7,139 nt of DNA from an uncultured Eubacteriales bacterium (GTDB lineage Bacteria > Bacillota > Clostridia > Oscillospirales > Oscillospiraceae): positions 1-7,139 of the forward strand of contig CABPXX010000062.1 of the NCBI GenBank assembly GCA_902461475.1, given 5' to 3'. Each line of letters opens with the position of its first letter. Within the stretch, counting starts at the first letter, position 1. Below are positions 1 to 6,114 of the stretch, piece after piece. The notes under the pieces were generated by a model, which did no database searches, was not told where the DNA came from, and worked only from the letters and a program-made list of their open reading frames with translations. A program made the translations under genes and the position numbers.

Positions 1-298
1 TACCGCCTGAGCTGTGGGAGAGTTGCTGGCGGCCGCTGCCGCACACGTAGCTGGTGTATCCGGTGTCTTTCCAGATGAGCAGGGGGGAGATGGAGAAGTA
101 GGACTCGCTGTCTCCCACCACTACCACGTCAATGGAATTGGGGGGCTCACCCTGGATGCCGTTGGCGATGACCTCCTCCATACCGGCGTCCTTGGTGTTG
201 TTCTTGGGAATGAAGAGAAAGGACAGGCCGTAGAGGATCACCAGAAGCCCCAGGGCAAAGGCGGCAAGGCCCAAGAGGGTTTTTGCGATTTTTACCAT
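1..298 (-). CDS. Membrane-anchored SGNH/GDSL protein in the DltD position (partial, 3' end beyond window)
   Basis: Only the first 99 codons are present; the frame stays open to the window edge. The start is an ATG preceded by GGAGG with a 7-base spacer, 14 bases after the stop of the MBOAT gene, so it is the last visible gene of the operon. Residues 1-6 carry positive charges, residues 7-30 form one hydrophobic helix, and the rest should lie outside the cell. Residues 58-66 read VVVVGDSES, a beta-strand followed by a GDS motif with candidate nucleophile Ser64. This is typical of block I of SGNH hydrolases and of AlgJ/AlgX/DltD-type acylation partners (DltD usually has GSS). Known relatives work outside the membrane with an MBOAT protein to place an acyl or D-alanyl group on a polymer. 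The Asp/His block needed to confirm the fold lies outside the window. The same role here is inferred from fold and position. Confidence 0.8.
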   Translation of the reverse strand, partial: MVKIAKTLLGLAAFALGLLVILYGLSFLFIPKNNTKDAGMEEVIANGIQGEPPNSIDVVVVGDSESYFSISPLLIWKDTGYTSYVCGSGRQQLSHSSGG

Positions 299-312
299 GA
301 GATTACCTCCGA

Positions 313-1905
313 TTAAAAGCCTGCATAGATGGGGTCAACAGGGATGTAGCCGATGCCGTAGGCACCGAAGATGACCAGGAAGCAGATGGCCGCATAGTAC
401 ACGGCAATGCGCACCGGCCAGGACTTGGACACCAGGGTCTCACCCAACTTGACGCCCCGCTCCTGCATAATGCCCACAACCAGTAGAAATACCAGGAAGA
501 GCGCCACCAGAACGGTGTCGGGGCCGTCAATGCCGTAGGCGAAGAGATTGCCCTTGAGGATGGGGGAGAAGGACCAGTCGGTCACCATACGCCAGGCCAT
601 TTTCAGGCCATTTTTCAGGCCTTCCGCCCGGAAGAATAGCTCACCGATACACACCAGCACGCAGGTCCTCAGGGTCTGCATGAGCCGATAGGCCATGTGG
701 TTGCGGTCAATGTGGAGCCGCTCGGTGACGGTGAGGACCAGAGGCTGTATCAGATTTCCCGCAAAGATCAGGGCGAAGTGGTACAGGCCGAAGAAGATGT
801 AGTTCCAGGCCGAGCCATGCCACAGGCCGTTGCACAGCCAGACACACAACAGCGCCACGCTGCTGGTGAGAATGGGGCCGTAACGGGGGCCGAAGCGCTT
901 TCTGGCTTTGGAGGTGAGCTTCTTCATGGGCTTGGACATGCTCACCGGGTAGAAGATGTAGTCCTTGAACCAGGTGCCCAGGGTGATGTGCCACCGCTGC
1001 CAGAACTCCGAGATGGTGCGAGAGAAGAAGGGGCGCTGGAAGTTTTCCGGCAGGGCTACCCCGAAGAGCTGGGCGCTGCCCAGAGCCACGTCAATGGTAC
1101 CGGAGAAGTCCATATACAGCTGGATGGTGTAGCAGATGGCAGCCACGGCGATGATGGAGCCGTTGTACTGGTCGTAGTCGGAAAAGACGTTGAGAATGAA
1201 GATGTTCAGTCGGTCCGCCACCACCATCTTCTTGATGATGCCCCACAGGATGCGCTGGCCTCCCAGCAGGAAGTTGTTCCAGCACATGGGGGGCGCCTCC
1301 CACAGCCGCTGGGCGGTCTGCTCATAGCGGCAAATGGGGCCCTCCATCATCTGGGGGAAGAAGCCCAGGAACAGAGCCAGGCGGAAGAGATTGTGGTCGG
1401 CCTGAATCTTGCCCCGGTACACGTCAATCAGGTAGGACACAGCCTGGAGGGTGTAGAAGGAGATGCCGATGGGGAGCAAGAAGGAGGGCACCGGAAGAAT
1501 GGCGGGCATGTGGAGGAAGCGCAGCAGGGCGTTTCCGTTGCTGAGAAAGAAGTGGCTGTACTTGAGGGTGAGGAGCAGGCCGATGTGAATGACCACCGCC
1601 AGCAGGATGATACCCCGCTGTTGCCGCTGAATGCCAGCACGGATGGCTTTCCGTTGGTCCGACTCCGCCAGTGCCAGCTTTTCCTTCCCGTTGCGTGCGG
1701 TCAGTTCCAGCCACAGCCCCAGGTGGTGAATGGACAGAGTGGAAAAGAGTAAGTAGACAATCAGCGACCCGCTCACCGCCCAGAAGAACGCATAGCTGGC
1801 CAGCAGCAGGATTACGCGGCGCGCCCGTTGCGGTGTGATGGCATAGAGCCCCACCGTAGCAGGGAGCAGGACGGCCAGGTACTGGGGGGAGAAGTAGGAG
1901 GCCAT
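313..1905 (-). CDS. MBOAT-family membrane acyltransferase (DltB/AlgI-like)
   Basis: A 530-residue polytopic membrane protein with about ten or more hydrophobic segments. It has the MBOAT landmarks in order: LPIGISFYTLQ near residue 145, FFPQMMEGPICRY near 185, QLYMDFSG near 265, EFWQRWHITLG with conserved His306, and NGLWHG with the presumed catalytic His363. In DltB the matching histidines line a tunnel where the acyl group leaves the carrier protein's phosphopantetheine and crosses the membrane. The last six residues, PIYAGF, resemble the C-terminal FxYxxF motif of DltX. The ATG start has AGGAGG six bases upstream and lies one base after the carrier-protein stop, so the two are coupled. The family is certain. 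The acyl group and acceptor are unknown, but the neighbours suggest an amino-acyl group going to a wall or membrane polymer. AlgI/PatA-type O-acetyl transfer is less likely because a cognate carrier protein and adenylation enzyme are present. Confidence 0.95.
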   Translation of the reverse strand: MASYFSPQYLAVLLPATVGLYAITPQRARRVILLLASYAFFWAVSGSLIVYLLFSTLSIHHLGLWLELTARNGKEKLALAESDQRKAIRAGIQRQQRGIILLAVVIHIGLLLTLKYSHFFLSNGNALLRFLHMPAILPVPSFLLPIGISFYTLQAVSYLIDVYRGKIQADHNLFRLALFLGFFPQMMEGPICRYEQTAQRLWEAPPMCWNNFLLGGQRILWGIIKKMVVADRLNIFILNVFSDYDQYNGSIIAVAAICYTIQLYMDFSGTIDVALGSAQLFGVALPENFQRPFFSRTISEFWQRWHITLGTWFKDYIFYPVSMSKPMKKLTSKARKRFGPRYGPILTSSVALLCVWLCNGLWHGSAWNYIFFGLYHFALIFAGNLIQPLVLTVTERLHIDRNHMAYRLMQTLRTCVLVCIGELFFRAEGLKNGLKMAWRMVTDWSFSPILKGNLFAYGIDGPDTVLVALFLVFLLVVGIMQERGVKLGETLVSKSWPVRIAVYYAAICFLVIFGAYGIGYIPVDPIYAGF

Positions 1906-1906
1906 G

Positions 1907-2137
1907 TTATCCCTCCTCTTGGAGACGTTGAATCATGGCCCAGAGGTTTTGGGCGGAGTTGAAGTTGTGGGGAATGACTTCCACGGTGGGAACGGTGATG
2001 TCAAAGGCGTCCTCCAGCTCGGCCACGATGGAGATGATGTCCAGAGAGTTCAGGTGGTGCCCATCAATGAGGTCCTGGCAATTGGCAAAGTCCAGGTCGG
2101 GGCGAATTTCCTCCAAGATTTCCAGCAGTTGTTCCAT
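1907..2137 (-). CDS. Acyl/aminoacyl carrier protein (DltC-like)
   Basis: A 76-residue acidic protein, the usual length of a stand-alone carrier protein (DltC is about 78). Residues 29-32 read LNSL, so Ser31 is the expected 4'-phosphopantetheine site, in the position of the classic DSL motif with Asn replacing Asp. It is followed by the helix DIISIVAELEDAF, typical of helix II. I chose the ATG at 2137 over one at 2188: it has GAGG eight bases upstream and gives a normal carrier-protein N-terminus, whereas the longer form adds 17 residues encoded inside the previous gene. That ribosome binding site overlaps the decarboxylase stop codon (10-base gap between genes), and the MBOAT gene begins one base after its own stop. 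It should carry the amino acid activated by the adenylation enzyme and hand it to the MBOAT protein. The decarboxylase may also act on the loaded carrier (inference). It needs a phosphopantetheinyl transferase encoded elsewhere. Confidence 0.93.
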   Translation of the reverse strand: MEQLLEILEEIRPDLDFANCQDLIDGHHLNSLDIISIVAELEDAFDITVPTVEVIPHNFNSAQNLWAMIQRLQEEG

Positions 2138-2147
2138 GGTAATTACC

Positions 2148-3326
2148 TCATTTCTGTAGATTTGATGTATTGAGATGGTAGGTTTCAAAGTGGGGACGCA
2201 GCTCGTCCACCTGTCCGTCTGGATGGCGGTACAGGACAGCGGGCAGATCCCGGCTGAGGAATAGGGAAATACCCTCGGTCATGCAGTAGGCCCCCGTGCG
2301 CTCGAAGGCCAGCACATCTCCCACGTGGAGAGAGGGGAGGGGCAGCTGCTTGACCAGAATGTCATTGATGGTGCAGAGAGAGCCGCAGATGTTCCACGGC
2401 TCCACATTTCCCGGGGAATGGTGGGTATAGTGGCGAATGGGGGGCAGCTTCATGGCCATGGACTGGCCGTAGTACACCAGCTGATGCATACCGCCGTCTA
2501 CAATGGCGTAGTTCTGCCTATGGTTGCACTTGGCATCCACCACCCGGGTGAAGTAGGTGCCACAGTGGGCAGCCAAGCTCCGGCCCAGCTCCAGGGTGAT
2601 GGTGCCGGAGAAGGTCATATTTTGTAGCAGCTGGGCAAATTGCTCCAGGTACTCGTCTTCCGGAAAGTCATCCTCAGCGTAATAGCTCACCGGGAAGCCG
2701 GGGCCAAACTCCAACTCTTCCATGGGATGGCCCAGCAGCTGCTCCAGAGTCTGCAAAAACTCGTCCACCGTGGACAGCTCCCGGGTCAGACGCTTCACTG
2801 AGGTTTTCTGGGTGCCGGAGAAGTACTGAATGCCCTTGAAGTGGAGCAGTGGATCATTCTGGTGCTGGGTGAGAATGTCGATGATCTCGTCCTTTTCCAG
2901 ACCAAACTGGTTGCCGCTGGTTAGACGCAGCAGCAGGGATACTGGGGAGCCGCTGTCCTGGGCGGTGCGGTGGATGAGGCGAAACTGCTCCATAGACTCC
3001 ACCGTAAAGATGGCCGGAGAGTTGGGTAGGATTTCCTGGATGAACTCCGGGGTCTTGTACACCCCAGACACCACAAACTGGGACAGGGGCAGCCCATGTT
3101 CCGCACAGATGTGATACTCACCGGGGGAGCACAGCTCCAGCCGATCCACCAGAGGAGAGAGGTATCCAGCCAGGAAGGGATTGGCCTTGATGGCGTAGCA
3201 CAGGCCCACTCCAGAGGGCAGTTTGGAACGCAGGTAGGAAACCCGCTGTTGCAGTGTTTCCCCGTCAAACAGGTACAGGGGGGTGGCATATTGCGTGAGC
3301 AGGGATTGCACAGCGATATCATCCAC
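2148..3326 (-). CDS. Fold-type III PLP-dependent decarboxylase (LysA/ODC/BtrK-like)
   Basis: A 392-residue protein with the alanine-racemase-like barrel followed by the C-terminal sheet domain of Orn/DAP/Arg decarboxylases. YAIKAN holds Lys47, the expected PLP Schiff-base residue. ELGRS (Glu246, Arg249) matches the phosphate-binding region, and CTIND (Cys318, Asp322) matches the CxxxD active-site segment that marks decarboxylases rather than racemases. GAY ends at Tyr347. Differences from LysA are clear. The diaminopimelate-binding 'RP' pair is Tyr285-Tyr286, and the histidine that normally stacks on PLP (GIHxHIGSQ in LysA) is Phe169 in GIQYFSGTQ. So it is probably not diaminopimelate decarboxylase. 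BtrK, which decarboxylates glutamyl-carrier protein in butirosin biosynthesis, is an attractive functional parallel. Free ornithine or lysine remains possible. The GTG start has AAGGAG nine bases upstream and overlaps the end of the adenylation gene by eight bases. Confidence 0.9.
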   Translation of the reverse strand: MDDIAVQSLLTQYATPLYLFDGETLQQRVSYLRSKLPSGVGLCYAIKANPFLAGYLSPLVDRLELCSPGEYHICAEHGLPLSQFVVSGVYKTPEFIQEILPNSPAIFTVESMEQFRLIHRTAQDSGSPVSLLLRLTSGNQFGLEKDEIIDILTQHQNDPLLHFKGIQYFSGTQKTSVKRLTRELSTVDEFLQTLEQLLGHPMEELEFGPGFPVSYYAEDDFPEDEYLEQFAQLLQNMTFSGTITLELGRSLAAHCGTYFTRVVDAKCNHRQNYAIVDGGMHQLVYYGQSMAMKLPPIRHYTHHSPGNVEPWNICGSLCTINDILVKQLPLPSLHVGDVLAFERTGAYCMTEGISLFLSRDLPAVLYRHPDGQVDELRPHFETYHLNTSNLQK

Positions 3327-4833
3327 GGCTACCAGCTCCTTTCATCAGTAGGGTGCGGTCAATTTTTCCGTTCTTGTTCAGGGGAAACTGGTCCACCAGA
3401 CGGAACACATTGGGAATCATATAGGGGGGAAGGATGGGGAGCAGCTGTAAGCGCAGCTCCTTGGACGTGAGTTCTCCTTGATAGAAGGCATACAGCCGAT
3501 GCTTTTCGCTGTGGAACACGCAGCAGCACCGATGCACACCAGGGAGGTTGGACACGGCCCGCTCAATCTCCTCCAACTCGATGCGGTGGCCCATGTGCTT
3601 GATCTGGAAGTCCTTGCGGCCACAGAAGTGCAGCTCTCCCAGCGTGGAGTACCGGGCCAAGTCGCCGGTGCGATAGATGCGCTCGGGATAGCATGGGTTG
3701 AGGGGATTGTTGGGGAAGGCGGCGGCCGTCTGTTCCGGGTTGCGGTAGTAGCCCAGGGCCAGAGCCGAGCCTCGCACACACACCTCGCCTACCACATTGG
3801 GAGAAGTGACCAGCTGATCGTCCCCGTCCAGCAGGAACACGTCCTCGTTGGGGAACGCTTGTCCCATGGGAATGCCGTCGGGATAGGACCGCTCCCGGTC
3901 AATGATGTGGTATGTACAGTTGCAGGTGATCTCGGTGGGGCCGTACAGATTGACAAATTGGGCGCGGGGCAAGTGCTCCATCCAGATCTTCAGGTGTTTG
4001 GCGGGCATCACCTCGCCGCTGAACAGCACCTTGTTCACCGTCTCCGGTGTGCGATAGTCCAGACCGTGGACGGTGGTGATCAAGCACAGAGCCGATACCG
4101 CCCAAATCAAGGTGGTGGCCCGGTGTTCACACAAAAAGTCCAGCAACTGCTGGGGCTGGGAGAACAAAGGGCGGGGTACCAACACCAGGGTGGCGCCGGT
4201 GGCCAGGGCGGAGTAGATGTCTTTCACCGATACGTCAAAGTCAAAGGGAGCCTGGTTAGCAATGACATCCTTCTGGGTGATGGAGAAGATGGGACAGAAG
4301 TGGTCAATGAAATCCAGGGTGGAGCGGTGTCCCACCACCACAGCCTTGGGTACCCCGGTGGAGCCGGAGGTGAAGTTGGCGTAGAGGGGGGCGGTGTCCA
4401 CATGGCGCTGCCGGATTTGGGCCAGTAGGGCACGGTCCACAGCGCTTTTCACCAGGTCCTGATAGAGCAGGATGCGGTGAGGCGGAAATACCTCTTCCAG
4501 GGCTGCCCGGTGCTCCTCGTCGGTGATGACAAAGGGCGCCTGCAACACCGATTGCATCTGCTGGAGCCGGGAAGTGGGAAGCTGGGTATTGAAGGATACG
4601 TAAAAACCGCCGGCATACACAATGCCCCAGAAGGCGCAGAGGTTTTCCACGCTCTTTTCCATATAGACAGCCACAGGCTGTCCTTGGGCTATAGAGAGGG
4701 CCAGGGAGGAGCCCACCCGTCGGCTGTTCTCCAGCGCTTGGGCGAAGGTAATCGACTGCCGCTCGTCCACCAGAGCTGGTTTTTCAGGGTACAGCTGTGC
4801 GCTGCGTTCCAGGTATTCCAAAATATTCATCAT
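3319..4833 (-). CDS. Stand-alone amino-acid adenylation enzyme (DltA-like ANL superfamily)
   Basis: At 504 residues it has DltA length and no fused carrier or condensation domain. The adenylation motifs appear in order: NFTSGSTGVPK (A3, ATP loop), FDFDVSVKD with Asp200, NLYGPTE (A5), YRTGDLARY (A7), GRKDFQIKHMGHRIEL (A8 hinge) and NKNGKIDR with catalytic Lys490 (A10). The expected reaction is ATP-dependent activation of an amino acid and transfer to the carrier protein's phosphopantetheine thiol in the cytoplasm. Asp200 aligns with the Asp that holds the amino group in DltA (Asp197 in Bacillus cereus). The position of the D-alanine-discriminating Cys269 is Ser272 here, in FSGE, so D-alanine specificity is doubtful. 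First gene of the operon. Of two tandem ATGs, the first is preferred because GGAG already lies 11 bases upstream of it. The substrate is not known. Confidence 0.93.
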   Translation of the reverse strand: MMNILEYLERSAQLYPEKPALVDERQSITFAQALENSRRVGSSLALSIAQGQPVAVYMEKSVENLCAFWGIVYAGGFYVSFNTQLPTSRLQQMQSVLQAPFVITDEEHRAALEEVFPPHRILLYQDLVKSAVDRALLAQIRQRHVDTAPLYANFTSGSTGVPKAVVVGHRSTLDFIDHFCPIFSITQKDVIANQAPFDFDVSVKDIYSALATGATLVLVPRPLFSQPQQLLDFLCEHRATTLIWAVSALCLITTVHGLDYRTPETVNKVLFSGEVMPAKHLKIWMEHLPRAQFVNLYGPTEITCNCTYHIIDRERSYPDGIPMGQAFPNEDVFLLDGDDQLVTSPNVVGEVCVRGSALALGYYRNPEQTAAAFPNNPLNPCYPERIYRTGDLARYSTLGELHFCGRKDFQIKHMGHRIELEEIERAVSNLPGVHRCCCVFHSEKHRLYAFYQGELTSKELRLQLLPILPPYMIPNVFRLVDQFPLNKNGKIDRTLLMKGAGSRG

Positions 4834-4855
4834 AGCGTATCTGTCTCCTATGAGG

Positions 4856-4879
4856 TGTCAGGGGGAACAGCCCCCTACA
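4856..4879 (-). repeat. GC-rich hairpin in the operon leader, just before the first ribosome binding site
   Basis: On the minus strand this reads TGT-AGGGGG, a five-base loop CTGTT, then CCCCCT, one bulged G and ACA: a nine-pair stem with a single bulge. It ends about seven bases before the GGAG (4845-4848) that serves the adenylation gene. There is no U-run, so it is not a standard terminator. It could protect the 5' end of the mRNA, affect ribosome access or bind a protein. The structure is visible in the sequence; the role is inferred. Confidence 0.6.
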
Positions 4880-4927
4880 TGCGTCATAGTATGGGGGATA
4901 AATCTTAATACTGCCATGGGTCTTTTA

Positions 4928-4941
4928 TTAAGAATTCTTAA
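4928..4941. repeat. Perfect 14-bp palindrome (possible operator)
   Basis: TTAAGAATTCTTAA is a perfect inverted repeat with no spacer in the middle of the divergent region. It lies 38 bases upstream of the trpS -35 box and about 95 bases upstream of the first gene of the minus-strand operon. It could be a regulator site, but AT-rich palindromes of this size can also occur by chance. Confidence 0.4.
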
Positions 4942-4957
4942 GGATGTGGAAACAAAT

Positions 4958-4970
4958 TGTAATAATTACA
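4958..4970. repeat. Perfect 13-bp inverted repeat TGTAAT-A-ATTACA (possible operator)
   Basis: The two six-base arms are exact complements around a single central base. It lies eight bases upstream of the trpS -35 box, a place where activators or repressors often bind. The TGT...ACA ends are shared by operators of several repressor families, but I cannot assign a regulator. Confidence 0.45.
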
Positions 4971-4978
4971 CCCGCTGG

Positions 4979-5007
4979 TTGCAGCCCTTACAGGGATGTG
5001 GTATAAT
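4979..5007 (+). promoter_or_regulatory. Sigma-A-type promoter of trpS
   Basis: TTGCAG at 4979-4984 and a perfect TATAAT at 5002-5007 are separated by 17 bases, the ideal spacing. The TG at 4999-5000 with one base before TATAAT makes an extended -10. Transcription should start near 5013-5015, giving a leader of about 80-85 bases. Confidence 0.85.
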
Positions 5008-5024
5008 GTGTGGAAAACAGCAAC

Positions 5025-5067
5025 GGGCTAAAATCAGGCCCATTTATGCCCAATACGGGCGGCTGAT
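5025..5067 (+). other. trpS leader with alternative hairpins
   Basis: The leader holds GGGC (5025-5028), GCCC (5038-5041), GCCC (5048-5051) and GGGC (5057-5060), so each GGGC can pair with either GCCC. The best single fold pairs ATCAGGCCC (5033-5041) with GGGC and CTGAT (5057-5067), leaving two bulged G and a 15-base loop. It is too short for a T-box and has no T-box motif. There is no U-run after the stem to suggest attenuation by a terminator. Confidence 0.4.
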
Positions 5068-5096
5068 TGGGAAAAATAGCAAAGGTTGTGAAGCAT

Positions 5097-6110
5097 ATGC
5101 AACAGCAAACGGAAAAGAAAGTCATGCTCTCCGGTATTAAGCCCAGTGGAGATTTGACCCTGGGCTCCTATTTGGGTGCCATTAAGAATTGGGCGGCCCG
5201 GGCTGAAGAATATGATTGTTACTATTTCATGGCAGACCTGCACTCCATCACCGTGCGTCAGAATCCCGCCGATCTGCGTCGGCGCACTTTGGAGCAGCTG
5301 GCCCAGTATATCGCTTGTGGTCTGGACCCGGAGAAGAACACCCTGTTCATCCAGTCCCATGTCCACCAGCATGCCGAGCTGGGCTGGGTGCTCAACTGCT
5401 ATGCCATGTTTGGCGAGCTGTCCCGTATGACCCAGTTTAAGGATAAGTCTGCCAAGAATGCGGACAATATCAACGGCGGCCTCTTCACCTATCCCTCTCT
5501 CATGGCCGCGGATATTCTCCTCTATCAGCCTGACTATGTGCCCGTGGGAGAGGACCAGAAGCAGCACGTGGAGCTGACCCGAAACATCGTCCAGCGCTTC
5601 AACGGCATTTATGGAGATGTGTTTAAGATGCCCGAGCCCTACATTCCCAAGGTGGGAGCTCGTATCATGTCCTTGACCAACCCCGACTCCAAAATGTCCA
5701 AGTCGGAGAACGAGGACACCGGACGTGTGTGCCTGATGGATGACCCCACCGTCATCATGAAGCAGTTCAAGCGTGCCATCACCGACAGCGATCGGGAGAA
5801 CTGCGTGCGCTATGACCCCGAGCACAAGCCCGGTGTGGCCAACCTGATGACCATTTACTCCTCCGTGACGGGTAAGACCTTCCAGGAGATCGAACAGGAG
5901 TTTGACGGCCAGGGCTACGGTGCCTTTAAGCCCGCCGTGGGTGAGGCCGTGGTGGAGTGCCTGCGTCCCATTCGGGAGGAGGCCACCCGCATCATGAAGG
6001 ACAAGGCGTATCTGGAGAGTGTCTACCGTGACGGCGCAGAAAAAGCCTCCCGCGTGGCCCAGAAGACCCTGCGGAAGGTGTATAAAAAGGTGGGCTTTGT
6101 GGCCCCCTAA
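5097..6110 (+). CDS. trpS: Tryptophanyl-tRNA synthetase
   Basis: A 337-residue class I aminoacyl-tRNA synthetase of normal bacterial TrpRS length, which joins tryptophan to tRNA-Trp using ATP in the cytoplasm. GIKPSGDLTLGSYLGA (residues 13-28) contains the TrpRS version of the HIGH region, with Ser24 where Asn is usual. KMSKS is at residues 199-203. MAADILLYQPDYVPVGEDQ and HVELTRNI are the family's tryptophan- and dimer-related segments. I chose the ATG at 5097: AAAGG lies 11 bases upstream and the N-terminus then matches the family. In-frame TTG (5067) and GTG (5088) starts give unneeded extensions or lack ribosome binding site spacing. It is transcribed alone from its own promoter and ends four bases from the convergent gene on the other strand. 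No clear terminator hairpin with a T-run follows. Confidence 0.98.
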   Translation: MQQQTEKKVMLSGIKPSGDLTLGSYLGAIKNWAARAEEYDCYYFMADLHSITVRQNPADLRRRTLEQLAQYIACGLDPEKNTLFIQSHVHQHAELGWVLNCYAMFGELSRMTQFKDKSAKNADNINGGLFTYPSLMAADILLYQPDYVPVGEDQKQHVELTRNIVQRFNGIYGDVFKMPEPYIPKVGARIMSLTNPDSKMSKSENEDTGRVCLMDDPTVIMKQFKRAITDSDRENCVRYDPEHKPGVANLMTIYSSVTGKTFQEIEQEFDGQGYGAFKPAVGEAVVECLRPIREEATRIMKDKAYLESVYRDGAEKASRVAQKTLRKVYKKVGFVAP

Positions 6111-6114
6111 AGGG

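Larger units (their letters stand above)
4834..5096. promoter_or_regulatory. Divergent regulatory region between the dlt-like operon and trpS
   Basis: This AT-richer stretch separates the minus-strand operon from plus-strand trpS and must hold both promoters. The trpS promoter is clear. For the minus-strand operon I see only weak candidates, such as TACTAT (complement of 4890-4895) or AT-rich boxes around 4920-4955, none with a convincing -35 partner, so I do not place it. Two palindromes, a GC-rich hairpin and the trpS leader are listed separately. No T-box consensus (GGGTGGNACCGCG type) and no small DltX-like reading frame is present. Confidence 0.7.

Noticed and set aside
697..1752. Long plus-strand open frame of 351 codons
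   Set aside because: It is antisense to the MBOAT gene, which has clear family motifs. The translation is rich in Gly, Val, Glu and Gln with no recognisable domain, as expected from a shadow frame.
1907..2188. Longer carrier protein starting at the ATG at 2188
   Set aside because: It would add 17 residues encoded inside the decarboxylase gene, while the ATG at 2137 has a good ribosome binding site and gives the usual carrier-protein length.
2148..3326. lysA (diaminopimelate decarboxylase) as the name of the decarboxylase
   Set aside because: The diaminopimelate-binding Arg-Pro pair is missing (Tyr285-Tyr286) and the gene sits inside a carrier-protein operon, so the name would mislead.
3478..4428. 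Long plus-strand open frame of 316 codons
   Set aside because: It lies fully antisense to the adenylation gene, whose motifs A3-A10 are intact. The composition is that of a complementary-strand shadow.
3319..4833. dltA as a firm name for the adenylation gene
   Set aside because: Length and motifs are DltA-like, but the D-alanine-discriminating Cys is Ser272 and the operon contains a decarboxylase, so D-alanine as substrate is not supported.
4850..5140. Plus-strand frame of 96 codons across the intergenic region and trpS start
   Set aside because: Its early codons lie upstream of the mapped-looking trpS promoter, its in-frame ATG at 5005 lies in the -10 box, and it runs out of frame into trpS. 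It is not a convincing leader peptide and has no Trp-rich run within the transcribed leader.
5034..5825. Minus-strand open frame of 263 codons over trpS
   Set aside because: It is antisense to an unmistakable trpS, is rich in His, Gly, Leu and Val, and has no recognisable motif.
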